NCBI RefSeq assembly: GCF_030913705.1
Contig: NZ_CP133190.1
Span: forward strand, 682,001 to 746,000
Direction of reading: 5' to 3'
Length of the DNA: 64,000 nt
Origin: Anaerocolumna sp. MB42-C2
Lineage (GTDB): Bacteria; Bacillota; Clostridia; Lachnospirales; Lachnospiraceae
The stretch's first letter is position 1. Each line of letters starts with the position of its first letter. Under the pieces are notes generated by a model. It did not search any database, was not told where the DNA came from, and saw only the letters and a list, made by a program, of their open reading frames with translations. Positions 1-8,927 of this stretch are shown one piece after another. Position numbers and translations under genes: made by a program.

Positions 1-288
1 TTTAGCATAAACATTAATTTTCCATAAAGAACCCATCATGATTTTCAGCATGTCTTTTCCAAGGATTTCCTCATATATAATTCCATACCTGCCATTTATT
101 TCAACCATTTCATATACTTTAGGCACACATTCCAAAACATTTTGTATGATAATACCGTTTTGATATTCTTTCTCAATAATACCCTTATTTAGCCCAATTC
201 GAAACAGTTTCAGTATTTTGTTATCATCCAGTCTGTATATTTCAGCAGTATTTCCCTGACCTATCATTTGCTTTTTCCTTATTTCCAT
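1..288 (-). CDS. aminoglycoside phosphotransferase-like kinase, N-terminal part
   Basis: The frame runs off the left edge of the window, so only the first 96 codons are present. The ATG at 288 follows an AGGAG site six bases upstream. The N-terminus reads GQGNTAEIYRLDDNKILKLF, a glycine-rich nucleotide loop followed by a lysine strand, and then YEMVEINGRYGIIYE, a hinge-like segment. This is the usual start of the small-molecule kinase fold shared by aminoglycoside, choline and homoserine phosphotransferases. The substrate cannot be told because the catalytic loop lies outside the window. It lies downstream of the YoaP-like gene on the same strand. Confidence 0.7.
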   Translation of the reverse strand, partial: MEIRKKQMIGQGNTAEIYRLDDNKILKLFRIGLNKGIIEKEYQNGIIIQNVLECVPKVYEMVEINGRYGIIYEEILGKDMLKIMMGSLWKINVYAK

Positions 289-376
289 ATGGTACTCCTC
301 ATATCTATAATAATTTAAACCGGAATCCTTATTGGATGAAAACTTTTATCGTGGTATGTGGGGACGATTGTGCATT

Positions 377-1120
377 TTATTTTTTAAGTATTCTCTTTAA
401 GTAGGCGATATCTAACAAATTCACTGTCTCAAAACTCCCTTTATAAAACACACACCAGTTATTGAAAACACAAGGCAATTCCTTTGCTTTTTGTAGCGTA
501 TCCACATGAATTAAAGATACAGGAACATCATTCAGCTCACAATACTGTTTTATCAGCATGGCCCTTTCATAGACAAAGGGGCATTGCATATCATAATAAA
601 TTGTTAGCTCTTTGCTTTCAATTTCTTGCTTTTTAGCATTTTCTGCGAACTTTGGCCTTGTTCCGTCAAAAGAAAGTGCAAGCAATTCATATCCATTATC
701 GGTAGAATCAACAACCTCAAAGCCGAACTTCTTCGCAAATGATTGGTTAGAAAGCCAAGCTTTTTGTTTTTTTGCTCCAAGCATACAAATACCAGATTTG
801 CCACTTTCTTTGGCATCAGCCAAACAATACTCCATCAGTGATTTCCCATACCCTTTTCCTTTTTGACTACTCCATAAACAATACAAATAATAATAGTTGT
901 CACCATTTATAGGAACCCAAGCTGTTTCAAGGGGAGCATATTCAATAAAAACCGGAGCCTTTACATTTAACTTTCTAAGGACATGACCTTCCTTTAGCCG
1001 GTCTGAAAGCCATTGTCGCTTTGCTTCAATACCTTGATGGGGCTTTTTACTGCGGATAATACAGCATAAATGCTCATTATCAAGGTTTTCTGCTGTTAGA
1101 TTTACAAAATCAGTACACAT
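377..1120 (-). CDS. GNAT acetyltransferase with YoaP-type C-terminal domain
   Basis: 247 residues. The N-terminal two thirds form a GNAT fold, with the acetyl-CoA loop around QKGKGYGKSLMEYC and the later strand SFAKKFGFEVV. The last ~80 residues (IYYDMQCPFVYERAMLIKQY onward) match the YoaP-like extension, a small domain with a CPF motif that accompanies a subgroup of these acetyltransferases. The function of YoaP proteins is not established; N-acetylation of a small molecule is the general expectation. The start at 1120 has a GAGAGG ribosome site. It appears to be a single gene, with the partial kinase downstream in the same direction and gene remnants upstream. Confidence 0.8.
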   Translation of the reverse strand: MCTDFVNLTAENLDNEHLCCIIRSKKPHQGIEAKRQWLSDRLKEGHVLRKLNVKAPVFIEYAPLETAWVPINGDNYYYLYCLWSSQKGKGYGKSLMEYCLADAKESGKSGICMLGAKKQKAWLSNQSFAKKFGFEVVDSTDNGYELLALSFDGTRPKFAENAKKQEIESKELTIYYDMQCPFVYERAMLIKQYCELNDVPVSLIHVDTLQKAKELPCVFNNWCVFYKGSFETVNLLDIAYLKRILKK

Positions 1121-1149
1121 ATTTAAATTTCCTCTCTTACAATTCCTGT

Positions 1150-1227
1150 TTATCGCTTTCCAGTCTCAATAAATTTCATCAATTCATTTATATCATCAAA
1201 GCTATCATAATCACCATAAGTCTGCAT
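1150..1227 (-). pseudogene. short C-terminal gene remnant, family unknown
   Basis: A 25-codon frame starting MQTYGDYDSFDDINELMKF and ending in TAA, with no ribosome site before its ATG and the frame open a little further upstream. It looks like the tail of a lost gene and lies among other remnants. I could not identify the family. Confidence 0.25.
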
Positions 1228-1272
1228 CCATGAAGAATATAATAATTGTAAAAATATAATCTTAATGGCCTC

Positions 1273-1561
1273 CTAATCGTTATTTACCACTATGCCATCT
1301 TTCATTACAAAATTAACACTTTGATAGTAGATATGGCATTTCATACGGATTTCCTTTTACTGCAATGAGGTCAGCGATACAATTTTCTTCTATTTTGCCG
1401 TAATCTTCTCGGTCTAATATTTTAGCCCCATCTAAGGTAGCAGGAAAATCGAGATTTTCTCTGGATACCTTTAGGATTTTCTTATCATCAGTTAATATGT
1501 GAACAGTTACTCTTTCTCCGCAGCTGTCAACAATCGTTGCATTTTTCAGTAAGCATCTCAT
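1273..1561 (-). pseudogene. amidohydrolase remnant with internal deletion and frameshift
   Basis: The first ~55 codons resemble the N-terminal beta-sandwich of an imidazolonepropionase-like amidohydrolase (MRCLLKNATIVDSCGERV). The frame then jumps straight to the family's C-terminal signature (GKIEENCIADLIAVKGNP). The whole metal-binding barrel, which would carry the HxH, Lys/His and Asp ligands, is missing. Beyond LLSK the annotated frame stops, but the next frame continues VNFVMKDGIVVNN, the normal end of this family, so a one-base frameshift is also present. It cannot be functional. It belongs to a run of gene debris between 1.1 and 2.5 kb. Confidence 0.75.
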
Positions 1562-1737
1562 CTCTTTATTTACCTTCCATTTCTTGTATATACCAATGAA
1601 TAACTAAAAAAACCATGACAAATATTTGCACACAACAAAACAAAATAATTGTTTCTCCACTTTTCATATTCAAAAATGTGTGATTAACGCGAGACGGGAC
1701 CATAAATTGGATTTTTAATAAAAACCATTAAGTATTT

Positions 1738-1779
1738 TTAAATCAACTGACCTGTTGCACCATTTACCAAAACATTCAT
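1738..1779 (-). pseudogene. start of an NmrA/SDR-type oxidoreductase, only 13 codons left
   Basis: An AAAGGAG ribosome site precedes an ATG reading MNVLVNGATGQLI then stop. MNVLVNGATGQLG is the classic beginning of an NAD(P)-binding NmrA-like protein (Rossmann GxxGxxG). Only the first strand and glycine loop survive. It shows that an intact gene once began here and was deleted. Confidence 0.5.
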
Positions 1780-2103
1780 AATAGCTTCTCCTTTGCAAAT
1801 TCCTATTTGCTACCGAGTTATTATAAAATTGTTTTTCCTTGTCTAAAATAATATCGCACATTTAGTCACATTATATCATTACAGAATATGGATTTCTACC
1901 TTTTTTTACCATCAACTCTTATCCACCTGCAACCTCAATTATCCTATAGGCGGTAATTTACTACATATTCTGTTTGTTTGAATATTAATTATCCTTGAGC
2001 ACTTTCATTAATAATTAATTTTCAGTATAATATGCATGTTGGTAGTACTCCCATTGTATAGATAATTTTTGTCATCTATACTTGATATGAAAGGAGAACT
2101 TGA
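1780..2103. other. intergenic stretch, no gene seen
   Basis: AT-rich DNA between the NmrA remnant and the LytTR frame. Apart from the AAAGGAG site of the remnant and the AAGGAG site of the LytTR gene I see no clear gene, RNA or repeat. Confidence 0.4.
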
Positions 2104-2430
2104 TTGCTAATTAATTTAGAAAAAAACGTAAATCTAAAGGATATTGAAGTGTTAATTAAATATGCCAGTATGAATCCGACCCTCAATCGACTCATTACCT
2201 TGCTTAAATCAATGAACCGCGAATTAAAATGTATTAGTAATGAGAACAATCAAATATGGATTAGTGTTTTAGATATCTATTATGTTGAGAGTGTTGATAA
2301 AAAAACTTATGTTTATTGCGATAAAGCAGTATACCGTTCTTCTTTCTCAATATATAAATTGCAGCATATTCCTCTTCCAGTTCTTTTTTCACGCTTTCAT
2401 AGATTTTCATTAGTTCCGGCATTTCCGTAA
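2104..2430 (+). pseudogene. LytTR-family regulator, C-terminally truncated
   Basis: TTG start with an AAGGAG site seven bases upstream. The protein begins like the small LytTR regulators of Firmicutes: an N-terminal helix region (NVNLKDIEVLIKYASMNPTL), then the LytTR DNA-binding core (IWISVLDIYYVESVDKKTYV, CDKAVYRSSFSIYKL). These proteins normally run ~145 residues; this frame stops at 108. The last ~25 residues may belong to another gene, because the opposite strand has a good frame there (SVSLTEMPELMKIYESVKKE). So a junction near 2345 is likely, although the segment LFSRFHRFSLV could also be read as a degenerate LytTR motif. Probably inactive. Confidence 0.5.
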
Positions 2431-2778
2431 GCGATACCGATCGGACAATTTGGTTCTGAATCAAATAAGAATCCTCCAAAAATGAAGATAAAGATAATAA
2501 TGAATCTGTCTGGCTTTATGGTTACAAGATTCTTAGTAATGGTTAACTTTTTATCTATTCCTTACTTTTACTAACATATTATTAAAAATGAGTATATCTG
2601 AACAATAGTAACCAATAATATCCTTATATATGCAGTGTTTCAGATGCTAGATATTATTAAATATTTTATTCAAGCTTTTCATCCTACTGGCTGTTTTACA
2701 ATTCCAGTGAAGAGAACTTATTAGAGCCTGAAAGATATTTTATTTTTTTAATTTTAGTTATTTTCCATTTTATGTTAT
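2431..2778. other. intergenic stretch upstream of the riboflavin promoter
   Basis: About 350 bases of AT-rich sequence between the truncated LytTR gene and the ribD promoter. I see no open frame with a ribosome site and no strong hairpin. Confidence 0.4.
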
Positions 2779-2807
2779 TTGACAATCATTATTAGAGTTG
2801 CTATAAT
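2779..2807 (+). promoter_or_regulatory. promoter of the riboflavin operon
   Basis: TTGACA at 2779-2784 and TATAAT at 2802-2807 are both perfect consensus hexamers separated by exactly 17 bases. Transcription would start near 2814, just before the FMN riboswitch. Confidence 0.9.
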
Positions 2808-2825
2808 GGCAGTAAATTAATATAT

Positions 2826-2931
2826 GTCTTCAGGGCAGGGTGTAATTCCCTACCGGTGGTATAGCCCACGAACCGCAAGGTATGATTCGGTGTAACTCCG
2901 AAGCCGACAGTAAAGTCTGGATGAAAGAAGA
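2826..2931 (+). promoter_or_regulatory. FMN riboswitch (RFN element)
   Basis: The stretch contains the conserved RFN blocks in order: CTTCAGGGCAGGGTG, CCCTACCGGTGG, AGCCCACGA, the CGGTGTAACTCCG hairpin region, CCGACAG, and the closing AGTCTGGATGAAAGAAGA. The first and last blocks pair to close the multi-helix junction. FMN binding is expected to favour the downstream terminator(s) and shut off the rib genes. Confidence 0.95.
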
Positions 2932-2970
2932 TTTTAAAGCCGCTTTTAGCGTTTTTCTTTGAACATTGCT

Positions 2971-3000
2971 CTGAAATGATTTATTCATTTCAGATTTTTT
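2971..3000 (+). terminator. riboswitch terminator 1
   Basis: Perfect 9-bp stem, CTGAAATGA (2971-2979) with TCATTTCAG (2985-2993), five-base loop, followed by a run of T. It lies 40 bases after the aptamer, where an FMN expression platform is expected. Confidence 0.85.
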
Positions 3001-3031
3001 GTTTATAAAGATTAATTATTAATGTGAGCTA

Positions 3032-3065
3032 CTGCCTTGAACTGTATGTTTAAGGCAGTTTTTTT
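3032..3065 (+). terminator. second terminator-like hairpin just before ribD
   Basis: CTGCCTT (3032-3038) pairs with AAGGCAG (3052-3058), followed by seven T residues (3059-3065). The T run ends three bases before the GGAGGA ribosome site of ribD. It is a complete intrinsic terminator in sequence terms and gives this leader two in tandem. Confidence 0.65.
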
Positions 3066-3078
3066 ATGGAGGAATCAT

Positions 3079-4194
3079 ATGACGGATGAAAAATATATGA
3101 ACCTTGCTCTAACCCTTGCGACAAAAGGTATTGGTTTCGTAAATCCTAATCCCTTAGTAGGTGCAGTTATCGTAAAAGACGGTAAAATAATCGGCCAGGG
3201 TTGGCATGAAAAATACGGTGGATGGCACGCTGAAAGAAATGCACTAAGTAATTGTAGTGAAAGTCCAAATGGCGCAAGCATGTATGTTACCTTGGAACCT
3301 TGCTGCCATTATGGGAAAACTCCTCCTTGTACGGAAGCCATCTTACAAAATGGAATAAAAAAAGTGGTTATTGGTAGCTTAGACCCAAATACACTTGTTT
3401 CAGGAAAAGGAGTTGCTATTTTGCGCGAAGCAGGTATCGATGTAGTTACAGGAATACTGCAGGATAAATGCATAGAACTAAACGAGGTTTTCTTTCACTA
3501 TATTAAAACAAAAACACCTTATGTTGTTATGAAATATGCTATGACAATGGATGGAAAAATTGCATCAGCCAGCGGTAAATCTAAGTGGATTACAGGACAA
3601 AAAGCCCGTGTACATGTTCATAAAAGCCGTAACCAATACTCTTCCATTATGGTTGGTGTTGGCACAGTAATTGCTGACAACCCCTCCCTTACCTGCCGCA
3701 TTGATGGAGGTAGGAACCCAATACGCATCATCTGTGACACATATTTACGTACACCGCTGGAATCTACTATTGTTACCACTGCAAAAGAAGTAAGAACGAT
3801 TATTGCTACTGCTTGCAATAATCCGGAAAAGCATAAACCATATCTTTCTAGCGGTTGTGAGATTCTAGAAATTCGACTTAAAGATAATCATATTGATTTA
3901 AACCATTTAATGCAGGAACTTGGTGCAAAAGGTATTGACAGTATCCTTTTAGAAGGAGGCTCTTCCCTTAATTTTTCCGCTCTGCAATGCAGGATTGTTA
4001 ATAAAGTTCAAGCTTATATCGCACCGAAACTATTTGGCGGCAGTCAGTCAAAAACACCTGTAGGAGGCGTAGGTATTCAAAAAGTAAGTGACTGCTTTCA
4101 CTTAAAAAATCAAACAATCACATGGTTTGATGAGGACATTCTGATGGAAGGAGTAGTAGATTATACATGTTTACAGGAATCATCGAGGAAATAG
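3079..4194 (+). CDS. ribD: bifunctional riboflavin deaminase/reductase RibD
   Basis: 371 residues from the ATG at 3079, chosen because GGAGGA lies at 3068-3073; the upstream in-frame TTG lies inside the terminator hairpin. The N-terminal domain is a zinc deaminase with HAERNAL (His plus catalytic Glu) near residue 50 and the zinc cysteines in PCCHYGKTPPC near residue 80. The C-terminal domain is the RibD reductase, with KYAMTMDGKIAS and the ILLEGGSSLNFSAL loop. It converts the GTP-cyclohydrolase product to 5-amino-6-ribitylamino-uracil phosphate in two steps. First gene of the FMN-riboswitch operon; its end overlaps ribE by 28 bases. Confidence 0.97.
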   Translation: MTDEKYMNLALTLATKGIGFVNPNPLVGAVIVKDGKIIGQGWHEKYGGWHAERNALSNCSESPNGASMYVTLEPCCHYGKTPPCTEAILQNGIKKVVIGSLDPNTLVSGKGVAILREAGIDVVTGILQDKCIELNEVFFHYIKTKTPYVVMKYAMTMDGKIASASGKSKWITGQKARVHVHKSRNQYSSIMVGVGTVIADNPSLTCRIDGGRNPIRIICDTYLRTPLESTIVTTAKEVRTIIATACNNPEKHKPYLSSGCEILEIRLKDNHIDLNHLMQELGAKGIDSILLEGGSSLNFSALQCRIVNKVQAYIAPKLFGGSQSKTPVGGVGIQKVSDCFHLKNQTITWFDEDILMEGVVDYTCLQESSRK

Positions 4195-4796
4195 GTATTG
4201 TTAGAAATATAAAAAAGGGAGCGAAATCTGCAAGTTTGATTGTTGAATGTAAAAAAATTTTTGATGACTTAAAGTTAGGTGATAGTGTATCAACAAACGG
4301 TGTCTGCCTAACCGTAACTAATATAAGTAATTCTTCCTTTTCAGCTGATGTTATGAATGAAACTCTTTCCAAATCTTCACTTGGGAGCTTGAATATCGGA
4401 AGCAGAGTTAATTTAGAACGTGCAATGCCCGCAAACGGAAGATTTGGAGGGCATATAGTATCGGGACATATCGATGGAACCGGTAAGATTACGTCAATAA
4501 AAAAAGACGATATTGCCATCTGGTATACTATTATAGCCAGCCCTAAAGTAATGCATTATATCGTAGAAAAAGGCTCGATTGCTATAGACGGAATCAGTCT
4601 TACCGTAGCACAAGTTACACATGATAGCTTTTCCGTGTCAATCATTCCACACACTGCCGGAGAAACAACACTTTCAGAAAAAAATATAGGCAGTTTAGTT
4701 AATCTTGAAAATGATATTGTTGGCAAGTATATCGAAAAATTCTCACAAAGTAACAATTGCATAACCAGAGAATTTTTATATAAAAATGGATTTTAG
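4167..4796 (+). CDS. ribE: riboflavin synthase alpha chain
   Basis: 209 residues made of two similar lumazine-binding beta-barrel repeats. The first begins MFTGIIEEIGIV with GDSVSTNGVCLTV; the second begins near residue 98 with GHIDGTGKI and carries KGSIAIDGISLTV. This doubling is the hallmark of the enzyme that dismutates two 6,7-dimethyl-8-ribityllumazines to riboflavin. The ATG at 4167 lies inside the end of ribD with AAGGAG at 4148-4153, so the two are translationally coupled. Also called ribC in some naming schemes. Confidence 0.97.
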   Translation: MFTGIIEEIGIVRNIKKGAKSASLIVECKKIFDDLKLGDSVSTNGVCLTVTNISNSSFSADVMNETLSKSSLGSLNIGSRVNLERAMPANGRFGGHIVSGHIDGTGKITSIKKDDIAIWYTIIASPKVMHYIVEKGSIAIDGISLTVAQVTHDSFSVSIIPHTAGETTLSEKNIGSLVNLENDIVGKYIEKFSQSNNCITREFLYKNGF

Positions 4797-4805
4797 GAGG
4801 TCTTT

Positions 4806-6008
4806 ATGTTTCAATTTAATACAATTCCAAAAGCCTTGGAAGCTTTACGAAAAGGTGAAATCATTCTTGTTACGGATGATGAAAACCGTGAAAATGAAGG
4901 TGATTTTATCTGTGCTGCTGAATATGCCACGACAGAAAACATTAATTTTATGGCGATTCACGGTAAAGGTTTAATCTGCATGCCAATGAGTGAAGAAATA
5001 TGCACACGCCTGCGGTTTCCTCAGATGGTATCAAATAATACCGAGAAGCATACAACGTCTTTTACCGTATCAATTGACCATGTGGATACCACGACCGGTA
5101 TCTCCGCAGCTGAACGAAGCATCACCGCTCTTAAAGTGGTGGACGATAACGCTAAACCGGAGGATTTCCGCCGTCCAGGACATATGTTCCCTCTTCTGGC
5201 AAGGAAGAATGGAGTTTTAGAGCGTGATGGTCATACGGAAGCTACCGTAGATTTGATGCGTCTTGCAGGTCTGAAAGAGTGTGGTCTTTGTTGTGAAATT
5301 ATGCGGGAAGATGGGTACATGATGCGGACTCCTGAGTTAACCTTGCTAGCGCAAAAGTGGAATATGAAGTTTATAACTATCAAGGCATTACAGGATTATC
5401 GAAAGAAATTTGATAATCTGGTAGAGCGTGTTGCAAGCCCTTTACTTCCAACTTCTTATGGTAATTTTCGCGCTTATGGTTATAGGAACAAAATAAACGG
5501 CGAACATCATGTAGCTTTAGTAAAAGGCGATATCGGTGAAGGACAAGCGGTTTTGTGCAGGGTTCATTCCGAATGCCTGACCGGTGATGTATTCCATTCC
5601 TCTCGTTGCGACTGCGGTGAACAATTAGCTCAGGCCCTGAAGATGATTGAACAAGAAGGACGTGGAGTTCTTCTATATATGCGACAGGAAGGAAGAGGTA
5701 TTGGTTTACTGAATAAATTAAAAGCTTATGAGCTTCAAAGTCAAGGAATGGATACTGTAGAAGCAAACATTGCACTTGGTTTTGAAGAGGATTTGCGAGA
5801 GTATTATATCGGTGCACAAATACTTCATGATTTGGGAGTAAAAACCATGCGACTAATTACAAATAATCCCGATAAGGTATATCAGCTTTCCGATTTTGGT
5901 ATTGAAATTACTGAGCGTGTGCCGGTGGAAATTGAAGCAAATGAACATGATGAACATTATTTAAGGACAAAACAATCAAAAATGGGGCATTTTTTAAATT
6001 TAAAATAA
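4806..6008 (+). CDS. ribBA: bifunctional DHBP synthase / GTP cyclohydrolase II
   Basis: 400 residues, AGGAGG eight bases before the ATG. The N-terminal half is 3,4-dihydroxy-2-butanone-4-phosphate synthase, with the acidic loop [11 protein letters not shown] near residue 25 and RPGHMFPL near 145. The C-terminal half is GTP cyclohydrolase II with [20 protein letters not shown], which holds the three zinc cysteines, and [20 protein letters not shown]. It supplies both entry precursors of riboflavin. Ten bases after ribE and 16 before ribH. Confidence 0.97.
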   Translation: MFQFNTIPKALEALRKGEIILVTDDENRENEGDFICAAEYATTENINFMAIHGKGLICMPMSEEICTRLRFPQMVSNNTEKHTTSFTVSIDHVDTTTGISAAERSITALKVVDDNAKPEDFRRPGHMFPLLARKNGVLERDGHTEATVDLMRLAGLKECGLCCEIMREDGYMMRTPELTLLAQKWNMKFITIKALQDYRKKFDNLVERVASPLLPTSYGNFRAYGYRNKINGEHHVALVKGDIGEGQAVLCRVHSECLTGDVFHSSRCDCGEQLAQALKMIEQEGRGVLLYMRQEGRGIGLLNKLKAYELQSQGMDTVEANIALGFEEDLREYYIGAQILHDLGVKTMRLITNNPDKVYQLSDFGIEITERVPVEIEANEHDEHYLRTKQSKMGHFLNLK

Positions 6009-6024
6009 AGGAGTAACTATTATT

Positions 6025-6498
6025 ATGAAAACTTATGAAGGAAAATTAGTATCAAAGGACATTAAAATTGGCATCGTTGCTGCAAGATTTAATGAATTTA
6101 TTACATCCAAACTACTTGGAGGTGCCGTGGATGCTCTGGTTAGACATGAAGTGAACGAGGACAATATTGAAGTTGCCTGGGTTCCTGGAGCCTTTGAAAT
6201 TCCGCTTATCGCTTCAAAGATGGCAAAAAGTAAAAAATATGATGCAATTATTTGTCTTGGGGCCGTCATCCGCGGGAGCACAACTCATTATGACTATGTT
6301 TGTAGTGAAGTATCCAAAGGGATTGCCCATGTGTCCTTAAACAGCGACATACCTGTAATGTTCGGAGTCCTTACAACCGAAAACATTGAACAGGCGATTG
6401 AACGCGCCGGAAGCAAAGCCGGTAATAAAGGATTTGACTCTGCAGTCGGAGCCATTGAAATGGTAAATCTTATTAGGAATATCGGAAGTAATGACTAA
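6025..6498 (+). CDS. ribH: 6,7-dimethyl-8-ribityllumazine synthase
   Basis: 157 residues, the family's normal length. Typical features are the N-terminal [29 protein letters not shown] around residue 53, the phosphate loop [18 protein letters not shown] with the catalytic His, and [17 protein letters not shown]. It condenses 5-amino-6-ribitylaminouracil with the RibB product. Its stop overlaps the start of the following HAD gene by eight bases. Confidence 0.97.
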   Translation: MKTYEGKLVSKDIKIGIVAARFNEFITSKLLGGAVDALVRHEVNEDNIEVAWVPGAFEIPLIASKMAKSKKYDAIICLGAVIRGSTTHYDYVCSEVSKGIAHVSLNSDIPVMFGVLTTENIEQAIERAGSKAGNKGFDSAVGAIEMVNLIRNIGSND

Positions 6499-7132
6499 TT
6501 TCCTTTTTGATTATGATGGTACCCTCCACAACAGCATAAAAATATATGCTCCTGCATTTCGTACAGCTTATACTTATCTTATAGAAAATGGTTTTGCTGA
6601 CTCTAAGGAATTTACAGACCAGGAAATCTCCTATTGGCTTGGATTTACTGCTGATGATATGTGGAAGATTTTTTTACCCAACCTACCAGAGGAAGAGAAA
6701 AAGAAATGCAGTGCTATGATTGGTAAAGAAATGATACGTCTTGTTAATAATGGTATGGCAGAACTTTACCCTCAGGCTGAAAATATATTGCAGAAATTGA
6801 AAGACCTTGGTTATAACCTGATATTTCTAAGTAACTGTAAACGTGCTTATATGGAAGCTAACATCCGTCAATTTCGTCTTGACCGTTTCTTCTCTGCCTT
6901 TTACTGTTCAGAAGATTTTGGATTCATCCCCAAGCATGAAATTTTTATAACTATTAAAGAAAACTGTTCAGGTGATTATATCGTGATTGGCGATAGATTT
7001 CAAGATATGGAAATATCAGAAATGCATAATTTACAATCAATTGGATGTTTTTATGGATATGGGTCATCTAATGAATTACAACATGCAACTTATCGAATTA
7101 ATAATTTATCAGATATTTTACTGTTCTTTTAA
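6491..7132 (+). CDS. HAD-family phosphatase, candidate riboflavin-pathway phosphatase
   Basis: 213 residues with the full HAD motif set: DYDGTL near residue 8 (nucleophile and general acid Asp), FLSNC (motif II Ser), a Lys in PKHEIF (motif III), and [10 protein letters not shown] (motif IV acids). The cap is the helical C1 type of phosphoglycolate-phosphatase-like proteins. The gene overlaps ribH by eight bases and is followed by a terminator, so it is the last gene of the rib operon. The pathway needs a phosphatase for 5-amino-6-(5-phosphoribitylamino)uracil, and HAD proteins do this in other bacteria. That role here is inferred from position. Confidence 0.85.
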   Translation: MTNFLFDYDGTLHNSIKIYAPAFRTAYTYLIENGFADSKEFTDQEISYWLGFTADDMWKIFLPNLPEEEKKKCSAMIGKEMIRLVNNGMAELYPQAENILQKLKDLGYNLIFLSNCKRAYMEANIRQFRLDRFFSAFYCSEDFGFIPKHEIFITIKENCSGDYIVIGDRFQDMEISEMHNLQSIGCFYGYGSSNELQHATYRINNLSDILLFF

Positions 7133-7221
7133 AAATATTTAAATCATTAGTATGACTTCCTCTGAGCCCCCACAAAAATACATTATGTATGCAAGCCGGA
7201 TGTCCGAAATGGGTAAAAAAA

Positions 7222-7271
7222 CAGACCTGAGACGGGGCGGTTTAATGCCCTATCTAGGTCTGAAATTTTTA
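7222..7271 (+). terminator. rib operon terminator
   Basis: CAGACCT (7222-7228) pairs with AGGTCTG (7256-7262), with an inner GGGGC/GCCC pairing, followed by AAATTTTT. It lies 90 bases after the HAD gene. Confidence 0.8.
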
Positions 7272-7299
7272 TTATTCTGCGATGTTTTCGCATTATTTT

Positions 7300-7366
7300 C
7301 TATTATGTCTACGAGGATAAACGAGGTTGCCTTTTGGTTATTGAGGTTTACCCGGCGACATAGTAG
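7300..7366. repeat. imperfect inverted repeat between convergent genes
   Basis: CTATTATGTC and GGATAAAC in the left half match GTTTACC and GACATAGTAG in the right half, giving a long interrupted hairpin of about 67 bases. It sits between the rib terminator and the end of metA and may terminate metA transcripts. Confidence 0.4.
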
Positions 7367-7438
7367 TTTTCAGAACATAATATCATTATATATAATTTAC
7401 AGCCAAGCTTCAATAATATTGCTATAAAGCGGTTTTCA

Positions 7439-8344
7439 TCAAAGCTCATACGGCGTCACCTGATATACATAATAATTCAGCCAATTTGTATACATCGCAT
7501 TGGCATGGGCGCGCCAGATTAGATTTGGTCTTAGGTCATCCTTGTTATCGGGGTAATAATTTTTAGGCACTTGAATTTCTAATCCTTTTCCCTTATCCCG
7601 TTTGTATTCTTTATCTAAGGTTATCCTGTCATATTCCGGATGCCCCATAACAAATATCCGCTTACCCTCTTTAGCTGTTACGATAAATACACCTGCTTCA
7701 TCGGACTCCGCTAATATGGTCAATTCGGGATTATTAATAATATCTTCTCTTGAAACGGTTGTATGCCTAGAGTGGGGTGCATAAAAAACATCATCAAAGC
7801 CACGGACAAACGGCACTTTGCGGTTTAAAACCTGATGAAGGAAAACTCCGAACATCTTCTCTTCCAAAGGTATTTTATGAATTCCGTAATGATAATAAAG
7901 GCCGGCCTGGGCTCCCCAACAGATATGAAGGGTGGAGGTAACATTTGTTTTTGACCAATCCATGATTTCCACTAATTCATCCCAGTAATCCACTTCTTCA
8001 AATTCCATTTGTTCTACCGGGGCTCCGGTTATAATGAGCCCATCAAACTTTTGATTCTTAACCTCTGCATAAGTTAAATAAAACTGATCCAGGTGGCTGG
8101 CTGCCGTATTTTTTCCCACATAGGAACCGGTTGTCAAAAAGGTGACATCAACCTGTAACGGAGTGTTAGATAAACTGCGCAGCAACTGAACTTCCGTATC
8201 TTCCTTCAAAGGCATCAGATTTAATATTGCTATACGAAGCGGACGTATATCCTGGTGCATAGCTCTGGTTTCATCCATGATAAATATATTTTCATCTTCT
8301 AATATTTTTTTAGCAGGTAAATCACTTTGTACCTTAATAGGCAT
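7439..8344 (-). CDS. metA: homoserine O-acetyltransferase, MetA type
   Basis: 301 residues, the normal MetA length. By direct count the catalytic Cys is residue 142 (HICWGAQAG), and His235 and Glu237 fall in GHPEYDR, the known catalytic triad. Residue 111 is Glu (TGAPVEQ). In studied MetA enzymes Glu at 111 goes with acetyl-CoA and Gly with succinyl-CoA, so this is predicted to make O-acetylhomoserine despite the succinyltransferase family name. First committed step of methionine synthesis. The gene is preceded by a T-box leader and its own promoter. Confidence 0.95.
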   Translation of the reverse strand: MPIKVQSDLPAKKILEDENIFIMDETRAMHQDIRPLRIAILNLMPLKEDTEVQLLRSLSNTPLQVDVTFLTTGSYVGKNTAASHLDQFYLTYAEVKNQKFDGLIITGAPVEQMEFEEVDYWDELVEIMDWSKTNVTSTLHICWGAQAGLYYHYGIHKIPLEEKMFGVFLHQVLNRKVPFVRGFDDVFYAPHSRHTTVSREDIINNPELTILAESDEAGVFIVTAKEGKRIFVMGHPEYDRITLDKEYKRDKGKGLEIQVPKNYYPDNKDDLRPNLIWRAHANAMYTNWLNYYVYQVTPYEL

Positions 8345-8584
8345 ATTATCACCATCTTTTCTACTATTTTTTAACTGCCCAACACTTCGGCAGTATTACT
8401 TTCATATTATTTAATATATACAAGATATAAATTATTTCCTTTAGCAACTTCCTATATAGGAATTATTACTTACTTCGAAAATAACGAGAGAATGCTTTGT
8501 ATTCTTCTAAAAATCAGATTTATACTTATTGTCTCATTAATATTAAGAACAACATTTATTTCTCGTCAGATATTATCAGGGTAC
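8345..8584. other. untranslated leader between the T-box and metA
   Basis: About 240 bases. It holds a short hairpin, CTGCC with GGCAG, near 8388-8410 and a TTCCTATATAGGAA palindrome near 8450. No gene is seen. Confidence 0.4.
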
Positions 8585-8870
8585 AAAAAAGCTATCCTCC
8601 TTTACTTATAATTTCAAGGACGATAGCATATATGCTTCGTGATACCACCTTAATTTATCTATATCTCACAATACAGACCTCTGCAAGTACGGAATTCGCT
8701 TCGATACTCTGATGCTATAATGGGCACTCCCATCGCAGCCTATACAAAAAATGTAGTCGGTGCGCAGCTCCAAGACCATCTTCTGCAATGTATTCTGTGC
8801 TTATTCTCACCATTAAAGCTCTCTGTTACATATTCCACTGCTTACTTTTCTTTTCATAGCCTTTATTTAT
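8585..8870 (-). promoter_or_regulatory. T-box leader of metA, probably methionine-specific
   Basis: Read on the minus strand, the 5' part has stem I features: AACAGAGAGC, a GGTG box, and GAAG-ATG-GTC before TTGGAGCTG. The specifier candidate is ATG (8777-8779). The 3' part carries the T-box itself, AAGGTGGTATCACG, near 8642-8655. It is followed by a strong terminator hairpin, GCTATC and CCTT pairing with AAGG and GATAGC, and six T residues ending at 8585. Uncharged tRNA-Met should stabilise the antiterminator and turn metA on. Confidence 0.88.
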
Positions 8871-8881
8871 TTTATAATCTT

Positions 8882-8910
8882 ATACTATAATATTTTTATT
8901 AAAAAGTCAA
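8882..8910 (-). promoter_or_regulatory. promoter of the metA T-box transcript
   Basis: On the minus strand TTGACT (8905-8910) and TAGTAT (8882-8887) are separated by 17 bases. Transcription would begin just before stem I of the T-box. Confidence 0.7.
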
Positions 8911-8927
8911 TCTTACAATCATTATCA

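Noticed and set aside
7152..7427. 91-codon plus-strand frame
   Set aside because: It runs through the rib operon terminator and an inverted repeat, has no ribosome site, and its product looks random.
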